Part shown: positions 44,453 through 52,998 of the stretch, one piece after another
How the letters are laid out: every line of letters starts with the position of its first letter
How positions within the stretch are numbered: position 1 is the first letter of the stretch
DNA from: Allobosea sp. CRIB-10
GTDB taxonomy: Bacteria > Pseudomonadota > Alphaproteobacteria > Rhizobiales > Beijerinckiaceae
Assembly: GCF_900112185.1 (NCBI RefSeq)
Contig: NZ_FOKP01000022.1
Coordinates: 1-64,000 of the forward strand
DNA length: 64,000 nucleotides
Direction of reading: 5' to 3'
Notes under the pieces: generated by a model
Databases searched by the model: none
Seen by the model: only the letters and a program-made list of their open reading frames with translations
Told to the model about the DNA's origin: nothing
Translations under genes and position numbers: made by a program

Positions 44453-44489
44453 TCGACATTCGGCACTGAACAAGCGAACTGGAAGCAAG

Positions 44490-45605
44490 ATGCACATCAT
44501 CAGCTATCTCACCACCATCCATTTCGGCGCGGGCGCCCTGGCCTCGCTGCCGGGCGCGATGCAGGATCTGGGCATCTCGCGCCCGCTGCTCGTCAGTGAC
44601 CATGGCATCGCCTCGACCGGGCTGCTCGAGCGCGTGACGTCACTCATAGGCAAAGATGTCCCGACCTTTCTGGACGTGCCGACCAATCCGACCGAGAGCG
44701 GGGTCCAGCAGGCGCTGGCGCTCTATCGCGAGAAGGGCTGCGACGGCGTCGTCGCCTTCGGCGGCGGTTCGCCGATCGACCTCGCCAAGGGCGTCGCACT
44801 GCTGGCGACGCATCCCGGCGAGCTCGCGCACTATGCCGGCATTCTCGGCGGCATTCCGCGCATCACCGCGGCGGTCGCGCCCCTGATCGCCATTCCGACG
44901 ACGGCGGGCACAGGCTCGGAGGTCGGCCGCGCCGCGCTGATCACGCTCGACGACGAGCGCAAGCTCGGCTTCATCAGCCCCCATCTCATTCCCAAGCGCG
45001 CCATCTGCGACCCCGATCTGACGCTCGGCCTGCCGCCTTTCCTCACCGCCGCGACCGGTCTGGACGCACTGTCGCACTGCATCGAGACCTATCTCTCGCC
45101 GCGCTATAATCCGCCGGCCGAAGCGATCGCGGTCGACGGCTTCGCGCGCATCTGGGCGGCCCTGCCGAAGGCCTTCGCCAACGGCGCCGACGCGGAGGCC
45201 CGCAGCGAATTGATGATGGGCGCGCTGCAGGGCGGCATGACCTTCCAGAAAGGGCTGGGCGCGGTCCATGCGCTGAGCCATGCGCTGGGCGGCATCAAGT
45301 CGCTGAAGCTGCATCACGGCACGCTGAACGCGATCCTGATGCCGCCCGTCTTGCGCTGGAACGCCGATGCCGCGCCCGCCAAGATCGCGCGCTTGCAGGG
45401 AGTGGCCGGGGTGAGCGATCTCGCCGCTGCGCTGGAGCGCCTCAACCGCGAGCTCGGCCTGCCCGCGACCTTGTCGGAACTCGGCGTGACCCGGGCGATG
45501 TTCGACTGGATCTGCGAGCGGGCGCTGGCCGACCACAGCCACCAGACCAACCCCAAGCCGTTGAGCGCCGCGGATTATGCAGAGATCCTCGACAGCGTGA
45601 TGTGA
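44490..45605 (+). CDS. Iron-containing (group III) alcohol dehydrogenase
   Basis: 371 residues from ATG 44490, preceded by GGAAGCAAG. VAFGGGSPIDLAKG near 90 binds NAD(P), IPTTAGTGSEVG is the second cofactor motif, and metal ligands lie in CDPDLT, ATGLDALSHCIE, GAVHALSHALGG and LHHGTLNA. Members include 1,3-propanediol and lactaldehyde dehydrogenases and maleylacetate reductases. Last gene of the cupin operon. Confidence 0.88.
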   Translation: MHIISYLTTIHFGAGALASLPGAMQDLGISRPLLVSDHGIASTGLLERVTSLIGKDVPTFLDVPTNPTESGVQQALALYREKGCDGVVAFGGGSPIDLAKGVALLATHPGELAHYAGILGGIPRITAAVAPLIAIPTTAGTGSEVGRAALITLDDERKLGFISPHLIPKRAICDPDLTLGLPPFLTAATGLDALSHCIETYLSPRYNPPAEAIAVDGFARIWAALPKAFANGADAEARSELMMGALQGGMTFQKGLGAVHALSHALGGIKSLKLHHGTLNAILMPPVLRWNADAAPAKIARLQGVAGVSDLAAALERLNRELGLPATLSELGVTRAMFDWICERALADHSHQTNPKPLSAADYAEILDSVM

Positions 45606-45613
45606 ACGCTCGC

Positions 45614-45641
45614 TGGAGCGCGCTCCTGCAAGCGCGCTCCA
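45614..45641. terminator. Bidirectional hairpin terminator
   Basis: TGGAGCGCGCT (45614-45624) and AGCGCGCTCCA (45631-45641) form a perfect 11-base stem with a 6-base loop. It lies between the convergent iron alcohol dehydrogenase and intradiol dioxygenase genes. No long T-run follows, but position and stem strength support termination for both. Confidence 0.7.
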
Positions 45642-45656
45642 AGAGAGAATGCGGGA

Positions 45657-46334
45657 TCAGCTCTCGAAATAGGCGGCGTTACGCCCGCCGATGACGATGT
45701 CCCAGCGGTAGAGCGCTTCGCCGTTGGGGCCCTGTCCGACGCGGTTGCCGAAATGGCGGGCTTGCGCCTCGCCGAGCAGGATGAACATCGGGTCGCGGGC
45801 GAGATGCGGATCGCCCGCGAAATACATCTGGGCGATCAGCCGCGCCGAGCCGCCGCGGATCGAGACATGGACATGGGCCGGGCGCCAGCGGTCGATGTCC
45901 GGCCGCGCCAGATAGGAGCCGGGCATGATGGTGCGGAAGCGGTAGCGGCCGGCGTCATCGGTGATGGTCCGGCCGAAGCCGAGGAAGTTCGGGTCGAGCC
46001 GCTCGCGCACCGGGTCCTTCACATGGGTGTAGCGCCCCCATGTGTTGGCGTTCCAGACCTCGACCAGCGTGTTGCGGACCGGGCGGCCGAATTCGTCGAG
46101 GACATGGCCGGAGATCTCGATCACCTCGCCTTCGGCCTGCGGCCGGCCGGGCGCGATCCGGGTCAGGTCGTTCTCGCCGAGCTTGAGGCCGGGCAGGTCG
46201 GTGACCCAGGGCACGAAGCTGCGCCGCGCCGCTTCCGGGATCAGGTGCAGGCGCTCGCTCGGCACGCGTCGTTCGGCGGCGCCGTCGGTCGGGCCCGGCA
46301 GCATCAGGCGGCCGCGGTCGATGATCAGGGACAT
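45657..46334 (-). CDS. pcaH: Intradiol dioxygenase, protocatechuate 3,4-dioxygenase beta subunit type
   Basis: 225 residues. WNANTWGRYTHVKDP (Tyr ligand), MPGSYLARPD and WRPAHVHVSIRG (two His) match the Fe(III) site of PcaH. In the second ligand motif the residues following G-S-Y read LARP. EISGHVLDEFGRPVRNTLVEVWNANT is the conserved beta-core. It should form the iron-bearing subunit of an alpha/beta enzyme that cleaves protocatechuate or a related catechol between the hydroxyls. It is downstream of the alpha gene, the reverse of the usual pcaHG order, and no other beta-ketoadipate genes are in the window. Confidence 0.85.
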   Translation of the reverse strand: MSLIIDRGRLMLPGPTDGAAERRVPSERLHLIPEAARRSFVPWVTDLPGLKLGENDLTRIAPGRPQAEGEVIEISGHVLDEFGRPVRNTLVEVWNANTWGRYTHVKDPVRERLDPNFLGFGRTITDDAGRYRFRTIMPGSYLARPDIDRWRPAHVHVSIRGGSARLIAQMYFAGDPHLARDPMFILLGEAQARHFGNRVGQGPNGEALYRWDIVIGGRNAAYFES

Positions 46335-46348
46335 CGCTTCGCCTCCGC

Positions 46349-46978
46349 TCAGCTCGAAAGGTCGTCGAAGAAGGGCGTCTCGCCCGGGCCACGCATCACG
46401 ATCGCGATCTCGTAGACGGCAGGGCCGTCCGCCGGCGCCTCGACCCGCCTGGCGACCAGACGCTCGCGCAGCTCCACCGGCAGACTCGCGAGCAGCGGGT
46501 CCTGTGCGTTCGCCTCCGGCTCGTCGTCGAAGAAGACCTGCGTGACCAGCCGGGTAATCCCGTCGGAGAACATCGTCATGGTGATATGCGGCGCGCGCGC
46601 CGCCATGCCACCCTCTGCAGGGAGCGCGCCGGGCTTGATCGTCCTGAAGGCGAAGGGCTCGGTCGTGGTGATCAGCCGGCCGAAGCCGTCGAAGAAGGGG
46701 TCGAGCAGGGGATGGCCGTCATTGTCCGGCGTGCGCAGGATGCCGGCAGCGTTGGCCTGCCAGAACTCGACCAGCGCGTCGTCGACGATGGCGCCGTCGC
46801 TGTCGAGCAGGCGGCCGCGCAGGACGATCTGCTGCCCCTGCGGCCCGACGCTCAGCCCGTAATGCAGGCGCGTCAGGTCGCTGCGGTCGCCGTCGATGAA
46901 GGAATAGGGGTAGTAAGGACCGACCGTGTCCTCGGCGAGCGGCGCGAGCCGGTTGGTGGTGGCGGGCGCAGCGTTCAT
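46349..46978 (-). CDS. pcaG: Intradiol dioxygenase, protocatechuate 3,4-dioxygenase alpha subunit type
   Basis: 209 residues. EDTVGPYYPYSFIDGD at the N-terminus and LLDSDGAIVDDALVEFWQANAAG and APHITMTMFSDGITRLVTQVFF are the non-iron alpha-subunit features (HITM in place of the HVHV iron motif). ATG 46978 has no ribosome binding site of its own. The strong AGGGAGG upstream belongs to a short frame ending exactly over this start, so translation may be coupled. It is 14 bases upstream of the beta gene. Confidence 0.85.
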   Translation of the reverse strand: MNAAPATTNRLAPLAEDTVGPYYPYSFIDGDRSDLTRLHYGLSVGPQGQQIVLRGRLLDSDGAIVDDALVEFWQANAAGILRTPDNDGHPLLDPFFDGFGRLITTTEPFAFRTIKPGALPAEGGMAARAPHITMTMFSDGITRLVTQVFFDDEPEANAQDPLLASLPVELRERLVARRVEAPADGPAVYEIAIVMRGPGETPFFDDLSS

Positions 46979-47010
46979 TGCGCGATCTCGATCGACGATC
47001 TCTGCGGCAT
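46975..47010 (-). CDS. Putative leader peptide coupled to pcaG
   Basis: An 11-codon frame, MPQRSSIEIAQ, starts at ATG 47010 five bases after AGGGAGG. Its TGA overlaps the pcaG ATG as ATGA (46975-46978). No alternative in-frame start for pcaG lies closer to that ribosome binding site. It could serve to deliver ribosomes to pcaG. It may also be chance. Confidence 0.35.
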   Translation of the reverse strand: MPQRSSIEIAQ

Positions 47011-47034
47011 GCCATCCTCCCTGATTTAGTTTCG

Positions 47035-47061
47035 TTTATATACAAAACTTTGTTTGATCAA
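47035..47061 (-). promoter_or_regulatory. Candidate promoter of the pcaG-pcaH operon
   Basis: On the minus strand TTGATC (47056-47061) and TATAAA (47035-47040) are 15 bases apart, in a locally AT-rich stretch upstream of the leader frame. The spacing is slightly short for a sigma-70 type promoter. Confidence 0.35.
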
Positions 47062-47074
47062 CGTAGCGCGAGGA

Positions 47075-48181
47075 TCAGGCGGCCGCCGAAGCCCCCGTTG
47101 CAAAGCGACCGGGATCGAAGAGCGGCAGCTCCGGCTCGCGGCCGAGGATGAGGTCGCCCATCAGCGCGCCGATATAGGGGCCGATCGTGTAGCCGCCGCG
47201 GACGCAGCCGAGCAGGAAGGCATTGTCGATGCCGGGCGCCGCACCGGCGAGGGGAAAGAAGTCCGGCACATTGGCTTCGAAGCCGGTCCAGGAGCGTACT
47301 ACGCGGAAACGATCGAGGCCGGGCACGGCGAACATGGCGAGCCGCAGATTCGGCAGCAGCGTCGCGGGATCGACCGAGCTGCGGCCTTCATCCGGCGAGC
47401 CCGTGCCCTGCCAGCCGCCGCCGATCAGGATGCTGCCGTTCGGCTTCTGCTTCAAGGTGAGCAGGCCGGTGGCGTGGCCGACGACTGTGCCGACGAGGGC
47501 CGGGCCGCGTTCGGTGACCGAGACGGTGTTGACGCGGGCGCGGACCGGCAGGTCGAGCCCGATCATCGCGCCCGCGCTTCGGAGCCAGGCGCCGCAGGCG
47601 AGCAGCAGTCGGGTTGCGCGGACGGGGCCCGCCGGTGTCGCGAGCTCGAAAGCGCTGCCGCTGCGGTCGATCGCCGTAACGGGCGTCCGCTCGCGGATGT
47701 CGACGCCGGCGGCTTCGAGCAGGGTGCGGTAATAGGCTCCGGATAGGCTGGCATTGGCGTAACCGTCCTCGGCGCACCAACTCGCGGCGACGACCTTGCG
47801 CGACAGATTGGGTTCGAGCTCTGCGACCCGCGCCGGCGTGATCAATTCGATCGGCGCGCCGGCCTCGCGCTTCAGCGCCATGCGCTCGTGCAGGAGATCG
47901 GCCTCGCGCTGATTGAAGGCGAGAGTGATGCCGCCGGTCTTGTGGAAGCCGACGCGCTCGCCGGCCTTTTCCCAGAGTTCATGGCCCTTGATCGCATAGG
48001 GCATCAGCCTGACGCGCTTGATCTGCAGCGAAAGCGTGCCGGCATTGACGCCCGAGGCGCCGCTGCCGAGCGTCTGCTGCTCGATGACGATCGTGCGCAT
48101 GCCACCTTCCGCGGCGCGGCAGGCGGCAGCGCTGCCCAATATGCCGCCGCCGATGACGGCGAGGTCGTAGAGCGCGCTCAT
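47075..48181 (-). CDS. FAD-dependent D-amino acid/opine-type oxidase subunit (HcnC/OoxB/LhpB-like)
   Basis: A 368-residue DAO-family flavoprotein. LAVIGGGILGSAAACRAAEGG (7-27) binds FAD, TLGSGASGVNAGTLSLQIKR follows, and the C-terminal GCVRGGYTIGPYIGALMGDLI closes the site. Together with the two upstream genes it makes a three-component dehydrogenase like hydrogen cyanide synthase, opine oxidase or D-hydroxyproline dehydrogenase. Last gene of a six-gene operon; its start overlaps the previous stop (ATGA at 48178-48181). Confidence 0.85.
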   Translation of the reverse strand: MSALYDLAVIGGGILGSAAACRAAEGGMRTIVIEQQTLGSGASGVNAGTLSLQIKRVRLMPYAIKGHELWEKAGERVGFHKTGGITLAFNQREADLLHERMALKREAGAPIELITPARVAELEPNLSRKVVAASWCAEDGYANASLSGAYYRTLLEAAGVDIRERTPVTAIDRSGSAFELATPAGPVRATRLLLACGAWLRSAGAMIGLDLPVRARVNTVSVTERGPALVGTVVGHATGLLTLKQKPNGSILIGGGWQGTGSPDEGRSSVDPATLLPNLRLAMFAVPGLDRFRVVRSWTGFEANVPDFFPLAGAAPGIDNAFLLGCVRGGYTIGPYIGALMGDLILGREPELPLFDPGRFATGASAAA

Positions 48182-49602
48182 AGCGGGGCCGGAGCGGGGA
48201 TGGGCAGTTCGTCATAGTCGAACGCGCCGGTGATCGCGGCGAGCGGCACCGGGCGCAAGGGCGGACGGGCGCTGGGCTGGCCGATCGCCTCGCGATCCCA
48301 GCCGGTCGCGGCGGCGATCAGCATCGCCGCCGCCTCGCCACAGACACGGCCGCCGCAGGGACCCATACCGCAACGCGTCGTCGCCTTGAGGTCGGCGAGG
48401 GTGCGAGCGCCGGCCGCAATCGCGGCGTCAAGCATCGCACGGGTTAGGCCTTCGCAGCGGCAGACGGTCGCGTCAGGGTCGATCATTGCTGCAGCGCCGG
48501 GTGGCGGCATGGCGAGCGCCGACATCGCCGCGCCGAAACGGCCGGATTTGTGCCAGTTGGCTTCCGTCTGCGCTGCCTCGCCTGCGCTGCCGCCGCCGCC
48601 GCCGCGCCCGAGCCGGCGGGCGACACCGAGCGCGGCGAGCTCGCCCGAAAGCGGGGCGGCATCGGCGCCGCGCACGCCGGCGCCATCGCCAGCAACGAAG
48701 AGGCCGGGCACTGAGGTTTGGAGCGAGGCATCCACGGCCGGAATCCAGCCGCCCAGCTCCGGCTTATATCGATGCTCGGCGCCGAGCAGCCGCGTAACGT
48801 CGGTCGACGGCAACAGCCCGAAACCCAGGCAGACGGCGTCGGCAGCGAGCGTCCGCTCGGCATCGCCAACCGGCCGCCAGTCGCGATCGACGGGGCCGAT
48901 GGTGACGGATTCGACGCCGTCCGTTCCGTGGATCGCGCGGATCGCGGTGCCGGAATGGATCGGAACCCGCGCCTTCAGCAGCGCGAGCAGCCAATTCGCA
49001 CCTTTGGTTATGAGATCGGGCCGCGCCAGCATGCTGCCGGCCCTGGCGAGCCAGCTTGCGCGCGGCGCGGCATCGACGACGGCGGCGACCTCGCCGCCCG
49101 CAGCGACGATCTTGCTCGCGACGAGCAGAAGCAGGGGACCGGAGCCGGCGACGACGACGCGGCGCCCCGGCAGCACGCCATGGGCCTTGAGCAGGATGGT
49201 TGCTCCGGCGAGCCCGATCACGCCGGGCAAGGTCCAGCCGGTGACGGGGATATGCCGCTCGACCGCGCCGGCGGCGACGATGAGATTGGGCGCTTCGAGC
49301 GTCAGCGGGCCGTCGGGTCCGATCGCGATGACGGAGAAGCCTGGCCTCAGCGACCAGACACGGTGGTTGGCGTAGAGCACGGCGCCGCTGGCGGCGAGCT
49401 TCGCCCGCAACGCATCGCCCTTCGCCCGGTCAGCATCGGGCTGCGTTGCCGTCAGCGCCGGGGAGGGCGTGCGATAGACCTGGCCGCCGGCTGCCGATGC
49501 TTCGTCGATCACGCCGACGGACAGACCAAGACTGCGGGCCTTGATCGCCGCGGCGGCGCCGGCGGGACCTGCGCCGAGCAGGATGAGATCGTAATCGCTC
49601 AC
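48178..49602 (-). CDS. FAD/NAD(P)-binding oxidase subunit with BFD-like [2Fe-2S] domain (HcnB/OoxA-like)
   Basis: 474 residues. N-terminal LILLGAGPAGAAAAIKARSLG binds FAD, and ILLKAHGVLPGRRVVVAGSGPLLLLVASKI holds the second nucleotide loop. The C-terminus VCRCEGLTRAML and CGMGPCGGRVCGE is a Fer2_BFD iron-sulfur domain. This is the A/B subunit of heteromeric amino acid or opine dehydrogenases, moving electrons to the respiratory chain. Start overlaps the ferredoxin-like gene. Confidence 0.87.
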   Translation of the reverse strand: MSDYDLILLGAGPAGAAAAIKARSLGLSVGVIDEASAAGGQVYRTPSPALTATQPDADRAKGDALRAKLAASGAVLYANHRVWSLRPGFSVIAIGPDGPLTLEAPNLIVAAGAVERHIPVTGWTLPGVIGLAGATILLKAHGVLPGRRVVVAGSGPLLLLVASKIVAAGGEVAAVVDAAPRASWLARAGSMLARPDLITKGANWLLALLKARVPIHSGTAIRAIHGTDGVESVTIGPVDRDWRPVGDAERTLAADAVCLGFGLLPSTDVTRLLGAEHRYKPELGGWIPAVDASLQTSVPGLFVAGDGAGVRGADAAPLSGELAALGVARRLGRGGGGGSAGEAAQTEANWHKSGRFGAAMSALAMPPPGAAAMIDPDATVCRCEGLTRAMLDAAIAAGARTLADLKATTRCGMGPCGGRVCGEAAAMLIAAATGWDREAIGQPSARPPLRPVPLAAITGAFDYDELPIPAPAPL

Positions 49603-49877
49603 CGCACGCTCTCCACGACCAGCCCGTTATGCACCGGCGTGCGGCAGGCTTCGGTCAGCCGGCCGTCGATCGAGACGACGCATTCCTGGCAGACGCCCAT
49701 GAAGCAGAAGGCGCCGCGCGGGCCGCTATCGTCGCGGCTGATGCGCAGCGTCCGCCGCCCCTGCGCATAGAGCGCCGCGGCGAGCGTCTCGCCTTCCCGC
49801 GCGGTCAGCGTCTCGCCGTCGAAGCGGAAGCTGACCGTTCGCGTCCAGGCGGAGCCGATGCGCAGGTCGCCCGCCAT
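49599..49877 (-). CDS. Small (2Fe-2S)-binding subunit (HcnA-like)
   Basis: 92 residues from ATG 49877, one base after the DapA-like stop; an in-frame ATG at 49907 would overlap that gene by 29 bases. The cluster motif is CFMGVCQECVVSIDGRLTEAC (C-x4-C-x2-C plus a distal Cys), standard for the small subunit of HcnABC- or LhpBEF-type enzymes. Stop overlaps the next start (49599-49602). Confidence 0.87.
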   Translation of the reverse strand: MAGDLRIGSAWTRTVSFRFDGETLTAREGETLAAALYAQGRRTLRISRDDSGPRGAFCFMGVCQECVVSIDGRLTEACRTPVHNGLVVESVR

Positions 49878-49878
49878 C

Positions 49879-50790
49879 TCAGCGGCCGGGCAGCAGGCCG
49901 AGCTCACCCAGCGTGGCGCGGAGCTTGTCGAGCTGGGCCTCGCCGAGCGGCAGCAGCGGATCGCGCGGCACGCCGGCCGGCAGGCCCTGCAGATTGAGCG
50001 CCGCCTTGAGGGAGGAGGGCCAGGTGCCGAGCGACATCAGCGTCTCGTAGACGATGGTCAGCTTGTTGTGGGCATCGACATAGTCGGCATCGGGCGCCCT
50101 TCGGCCGATCTCCATCAGCTTTCCGGCGGTCCTGCCAAGCAGTTCGGGCCCGGTCGCGATGAAGCCGGGCGCGCCGAGGGCGCTGCCGATCAGGATGTAA
50201 TAGGCTGGGCCGACCATCACCGCGATCCTGTCGCCCATGCGGCTGATCAGCCGGGTGAGATGGCCGATGTCGCGATTGGATTCCTTGATGCCGACGACCG
50301 GGGCGACGCCCGTGATCGCCTCGACATCGTCGATCGAGAGCTCGATCACCGCGCGGCGCGGCGAGTTGTAGAGCAAGATCGGCATATCGACCGCCTTGCC
50401 GAGCAGCTCGAAGCGCCGCAGCAATTCCTCGCGCGTCGCCTTCAGCACATAGGTCTGCGGCATCACCAGGATGCCGCTGGCGCCGGCGTCGCGCGCGGCC
50501 TGCGCATACTGGATCGTCTGCCGTGAGCCAGGGGCGGTGCAGCCCATCATCACCGGCACGCGCCCGGCGCTGCGGTCGACGGCGATGCGGGTCAGGCGGG
50601 CCCGCTCGTCGCGGTCGAGCGCCCAGCTCTCGCCATTGTCGCCGGCGACGCAGATGCCCTGTGCGCCGATGCCGATCAGGTGCTCGACGATGTCGGCGAA
50701 CGCGTCCGCCATGATCTCGCCGCGCGCATCGAAGGGCGTGACGATGGCCGGCACGAAGCCCTTGAGCGTGTCCTTCGTCAGCATGGTCAT
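49879..50790 (-). CDS. Dihydrodipicolinate synthase family lyase/deaminase
   Basis: 303 residues. Schiff-base Lys169 in VVGIKESNRD and Tyr141 in ILLYNSPRR are intact, and the substrate loop is GDNGES at 50-55 in place of GTTGE. The family includes DapA, N-acetylneuraminate lyase, keto-deoxy sugar aldolases and the hydroxyproline-pathway deaminase LhpC. The downstream heterotrimeric dehydrogenase favours a role on the cyclic imine or keto acid made by it. Start overlaps the SMP-30 stop (ATGA at 50787-50790). Confidence 0.85.
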   Translation of the reverse strand: MTMLTKDTLKGFVPAIVTPFDARGEIMADAFADIVEHLIGIGAQGICVAGDNGESWALDRDERARLTRIAVDRSAGRVPVMMGCTAPGSRQTIQYAQAARDAGASGILVMPQTYVLKATREELLRRFELLGKAVDMPILLYNSPRRAVIELSIDDVEAITGVAPVVGIKESNRDIGHLTRLISRMGDRIAVMVGPAYYILIGSALGAPGFIATGPELLGRTAGKLMEIGRRAPDADYVDAHNKLTIVYETLMSLGTWPSSLKAALNLQGLPAGVPRDPLLPLGEAQLDKLRATLGELGLLPGR

Positions 50791-51713
50791 GAGCGATGTC
50801 CTGAAGCGGAGCCCGCAAGAAGCGTGGCCATGGAAATTCGGAAGACGCTGCCGGTCTGCGCCTCGACGATGAAGAGCGACTTCTGGTCCGGCGAGAAGGC
50901 GCAGGAGGTCGTCCAGAGCCCGCCCGGCGTGTGCACCACCGCCACGGGATCGCCGAGCGCATCGACGAGATAGAGCCGTCCCGCCTGCGCCTGGGCGATG
51001 GCGAGCCGCCCCGAGGTGTCGACTGCGAGCCCGTCCGGGCCGAGGCCCCCGGAGAGCTGGAGGAAGGTGCCGACCATCGGCCAGGCCGGATCGGGCGCCT
51101 CCGCCATGAAGCGCCAGATGGCATTGGCGCGCGTCGCGGCGAGATAGACGAGCTTGCCGTCCGGCGAGAGCGCGATGCCGTTGGGATAGGGCACGTTCGC
51201 CAGGATCAGCTCGGGCTTCGTCTGGCCCTGGCGCAAGCGGTAGACCCGCCCAGTTGGGTCCGACAGGCTGGTACGGCCGGAATCGGTGAACCAGACATCG
51301 CCATTGGGCGCGATGGTGAGATCGCTGAGGCCGCGGAAGGGCTCGGTGTTCACTCGCGCGCACAGCGTCGTCACGGTGTTCGCGGCGGGGTCGAAGGCGA
51401 GCAGGCCATGGCGGTAGTCGACGATCAGCCAGGTCCCGTCGCCGCGCGGGCGTAAGCCGTGGGGCTCGCCGTCATATTGGAAGGCGAGTTGCCAGCTGCC
51501 GCCCGGCGCGATCCTGAACAGACGGCCATAAGGCACGTCGACGAGCCAGAGGTTGCCCTCCGCGTCGAAGCATGCGCCTTCCAGGAAGGAGTGCAGGCGC
51601 TGGCCCGGCCGCGTGATGCGGACCCACTCGGTCGGCTCGCCGGTCCAGTGCAGGGCTTCGGGCAGGCGGGTGAACAGCGCGGCCTCGTGCCGGGGAAAGG
51701 CGGCGGCGATCAT
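50787..51713 (-). CDS. SMP-30/gluconolactonase family lactonase
   Basis: A 308-residue six-bladed propeller. The metal-site landmarks are LEGACFDAEGNLWLVDVPYGRLFRI (Glu ligand), SDLTIAPNGDVWFTDSGRTSL and PNGIALSPDGKLVYLAATRAN. It probably hydrolyses a lactone. In catabolic operons with DapA-family enzymes, such lactonases act on sugar-acid or hydroxy-acid lactones. Both ends overlap neighbours by ATGA. Confidence 0.85.
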   Translation of the reverse strand: MIAAAFPRHEAALFTRLPEALHWTGEPTEWVRITRPGQRLHSFLEGACFDAEGNLWLVDVPYGRLFRIAPGGSWQLAFQYDGEPHGLRPRGDGTWLIVDYRHGLLAFDPAANTVTTLCARVNTEPFRGLSDLTIAPNGDVWFTDSGRTSLSDPTGRVYRLRQGQTKPELILANVPYPNGIALSPDGKLVYLAATRANAIWRFMAEAPDPAWPMVGTFLQLSGGLGPDGLAVDTSGRLAIAQAQAGRLYLVDALGDPVAVVHTPGGLWTTSCAFSPDQKSLFIVEAQTGSVFRISMATLLAGSASGHRS

Positions 51714-52918
51714 GCGATCACGCCCCGCGCTTTCAGGGCTTCGACCTCGGCCGGCGAGCGCCCGGTCTCGGCGAGGATTTCAGCGCTGTGCTCGCCGAGT
51801 TTTGGCGGAGGCCGGTCGATCGCCGGGCCGGCGGCGGCATAGGTGAAGGGGGCGAGCGGCACCGCGACGGAGGCTGCGCCCGGCAGCGCGGCGTCGAGCC
51901 TGTGGAAGAAGCCACGCTCGCGCAGATGCTGCATGCGGGCAGCCTCGTCGAGCGTGCGGACGCGCTCGGCCGGGATGCCGATCGCGTGTAGCCAGCCCTC
52001 CCACTGGGCCGCGGTGCGGGTCAGCATGATCGGGACAAGCGCCTCGCGCATCGCCTGCGCGGCGCCCCAGAGCGCCGGCCAGCTATCGAGCGCGGCGAAG
52101 TCGGGGCGGCCGAGCGCCTCCCAGAGCCGCCTGTTCTGCCTGACATTGAAGGCGCCGAGCATCAGCAGGCCGTCGGCCGTCTCATAGGTGCCGAGCCCGG
52201 CTTCCTTCGGGCGTGGCTGTACGGGGCCTTCATAGAGTGCGGCGGCGGCTTCCGGCGCCATCAGGGTCAGCGCGGTGTCGAACATCGCGCAGTCGATGAT
52301 CTGGCCCTTGCCGCTGGCCTGGCGCTGGAACAGCCCGGCCGAGATCGCGAAGGCGGCGGCATAACCGGTGGCGTAGTCGATAAAGGAGGCGCCCGACTTC
52401 ACCGGCTCGCCCGAGCGCCCGGTGGTGCGCGCCATCACGCCCGAGGCGGCCTGGATGACGTTGTCATAGGCGTTGACCGCCTCGCGCTCATGGCCGCGGG
52501 CGAAGCCGGTGATCGAGCAATGGATCAGCCGGGGGTTGCGGGCGCAGAGCGTCTGCGGCCCAAGTCCGAGAGCATCCAGCGCGCCGGCGCGATAATTCTC
52601 GACGAGCACGTCGGCCCCATCGACGAGATCGAGCAGGATCGCCCGGCCGTCCTCGCTGGCGAGGTCGAGCGCCAGCGAGCGCTTGTTCGAGCCCTGGACG
52701 AGATAATTGATGCCGAGGCCGGCGGCATTGAGCGCGTCGTCCGGCCCGCGTCCGCGCGCCGTGTCCGGCATTTGCGGCGGCTCGATCTTGACGACGTCGG
52801 CGCCGAGCAGAGCGAGCTGATAGGCGCAGAACGGGCCAGCGAGCACATGGGTGAGGTCGAGCACCCGAATGCCGTGAAAGGGACGTTGCCGTGATGGGCT
52901 CAAAGATCGCGGGCTCAA
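51710..52918 (-). CDS. Type III (CaiB/Frc family) CoA-transferase
   Basis: About 402 residues. LDLTHVLAGPFCAYQLALLGADVVKIEPP is the N-terminal family signature, and FIDYATGYAAAFAISAGLFQR carries the catalytic Asp near residue 183. The start is uncertain: TTG 52918 is the longest, and no ATG precedes the conserved region closely. It moves CoA between carboxylic acids and so activates an acid made by the operon. First gene of the six-gene minus-strand operon, divergent from the aminotransferase. Confidence 0.85.
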   Translation of the reverse strand: MSPRSLSPSRQRPFHGIRVLDLTHVLAGPFCAYQLALLGADVVKIEPPQMPDTARGRGPDDALNAAGLGINYLVQGSNKRSLALDLASEDGRAILLDLVDGADVLVENYRAGALDALGLGPQTLCARNPRLIHCSITGFARGHEREAVNAYDNVIQAASGVMARTTGRSGEPVKSGASFIDYATGYAAAFAISAGLFQRQASGKGQIIDCAMFDTALTLMAPEAAAALYEGPVQPRPKEAGLGTYETADGLLMLGAFNVRQNRRLWEALGRPDFAALDSWPALWGAAQAMREALVPIMLTRTAAQWEGWLHAIGIPAERVRTLDEAARMQHLRERGFFHRLDAALPGAASVAVPLAPFTYAAAGPAIDRPPPKLGEHSAEILAETGRSPAEVEALKARGVIA

Positions 52919-52998
52919 GCTCGGCCACTCCGTTCTTGTTTCTCATACGAAAATGTGTTTTGCATATCAACAGAATTCTTCTGGTTGCGGGGAATGCC
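52919..52998. promoter_or_regulatory. Divergent promoter region, CoA-transferase and aminotransferase operons
   Basis: An AT-rich 80-base gap. TGTTTTGCAT at about 52955-52964 resembles the inverse of ATGTAAAACA (56089-56098), which lies upstream of the IclR gene. A shared TGTTTT-(A/G)-CAT element at both places would fit IclR control of this cluster plus autoregulation. The match is short. Confidence 0.35.
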
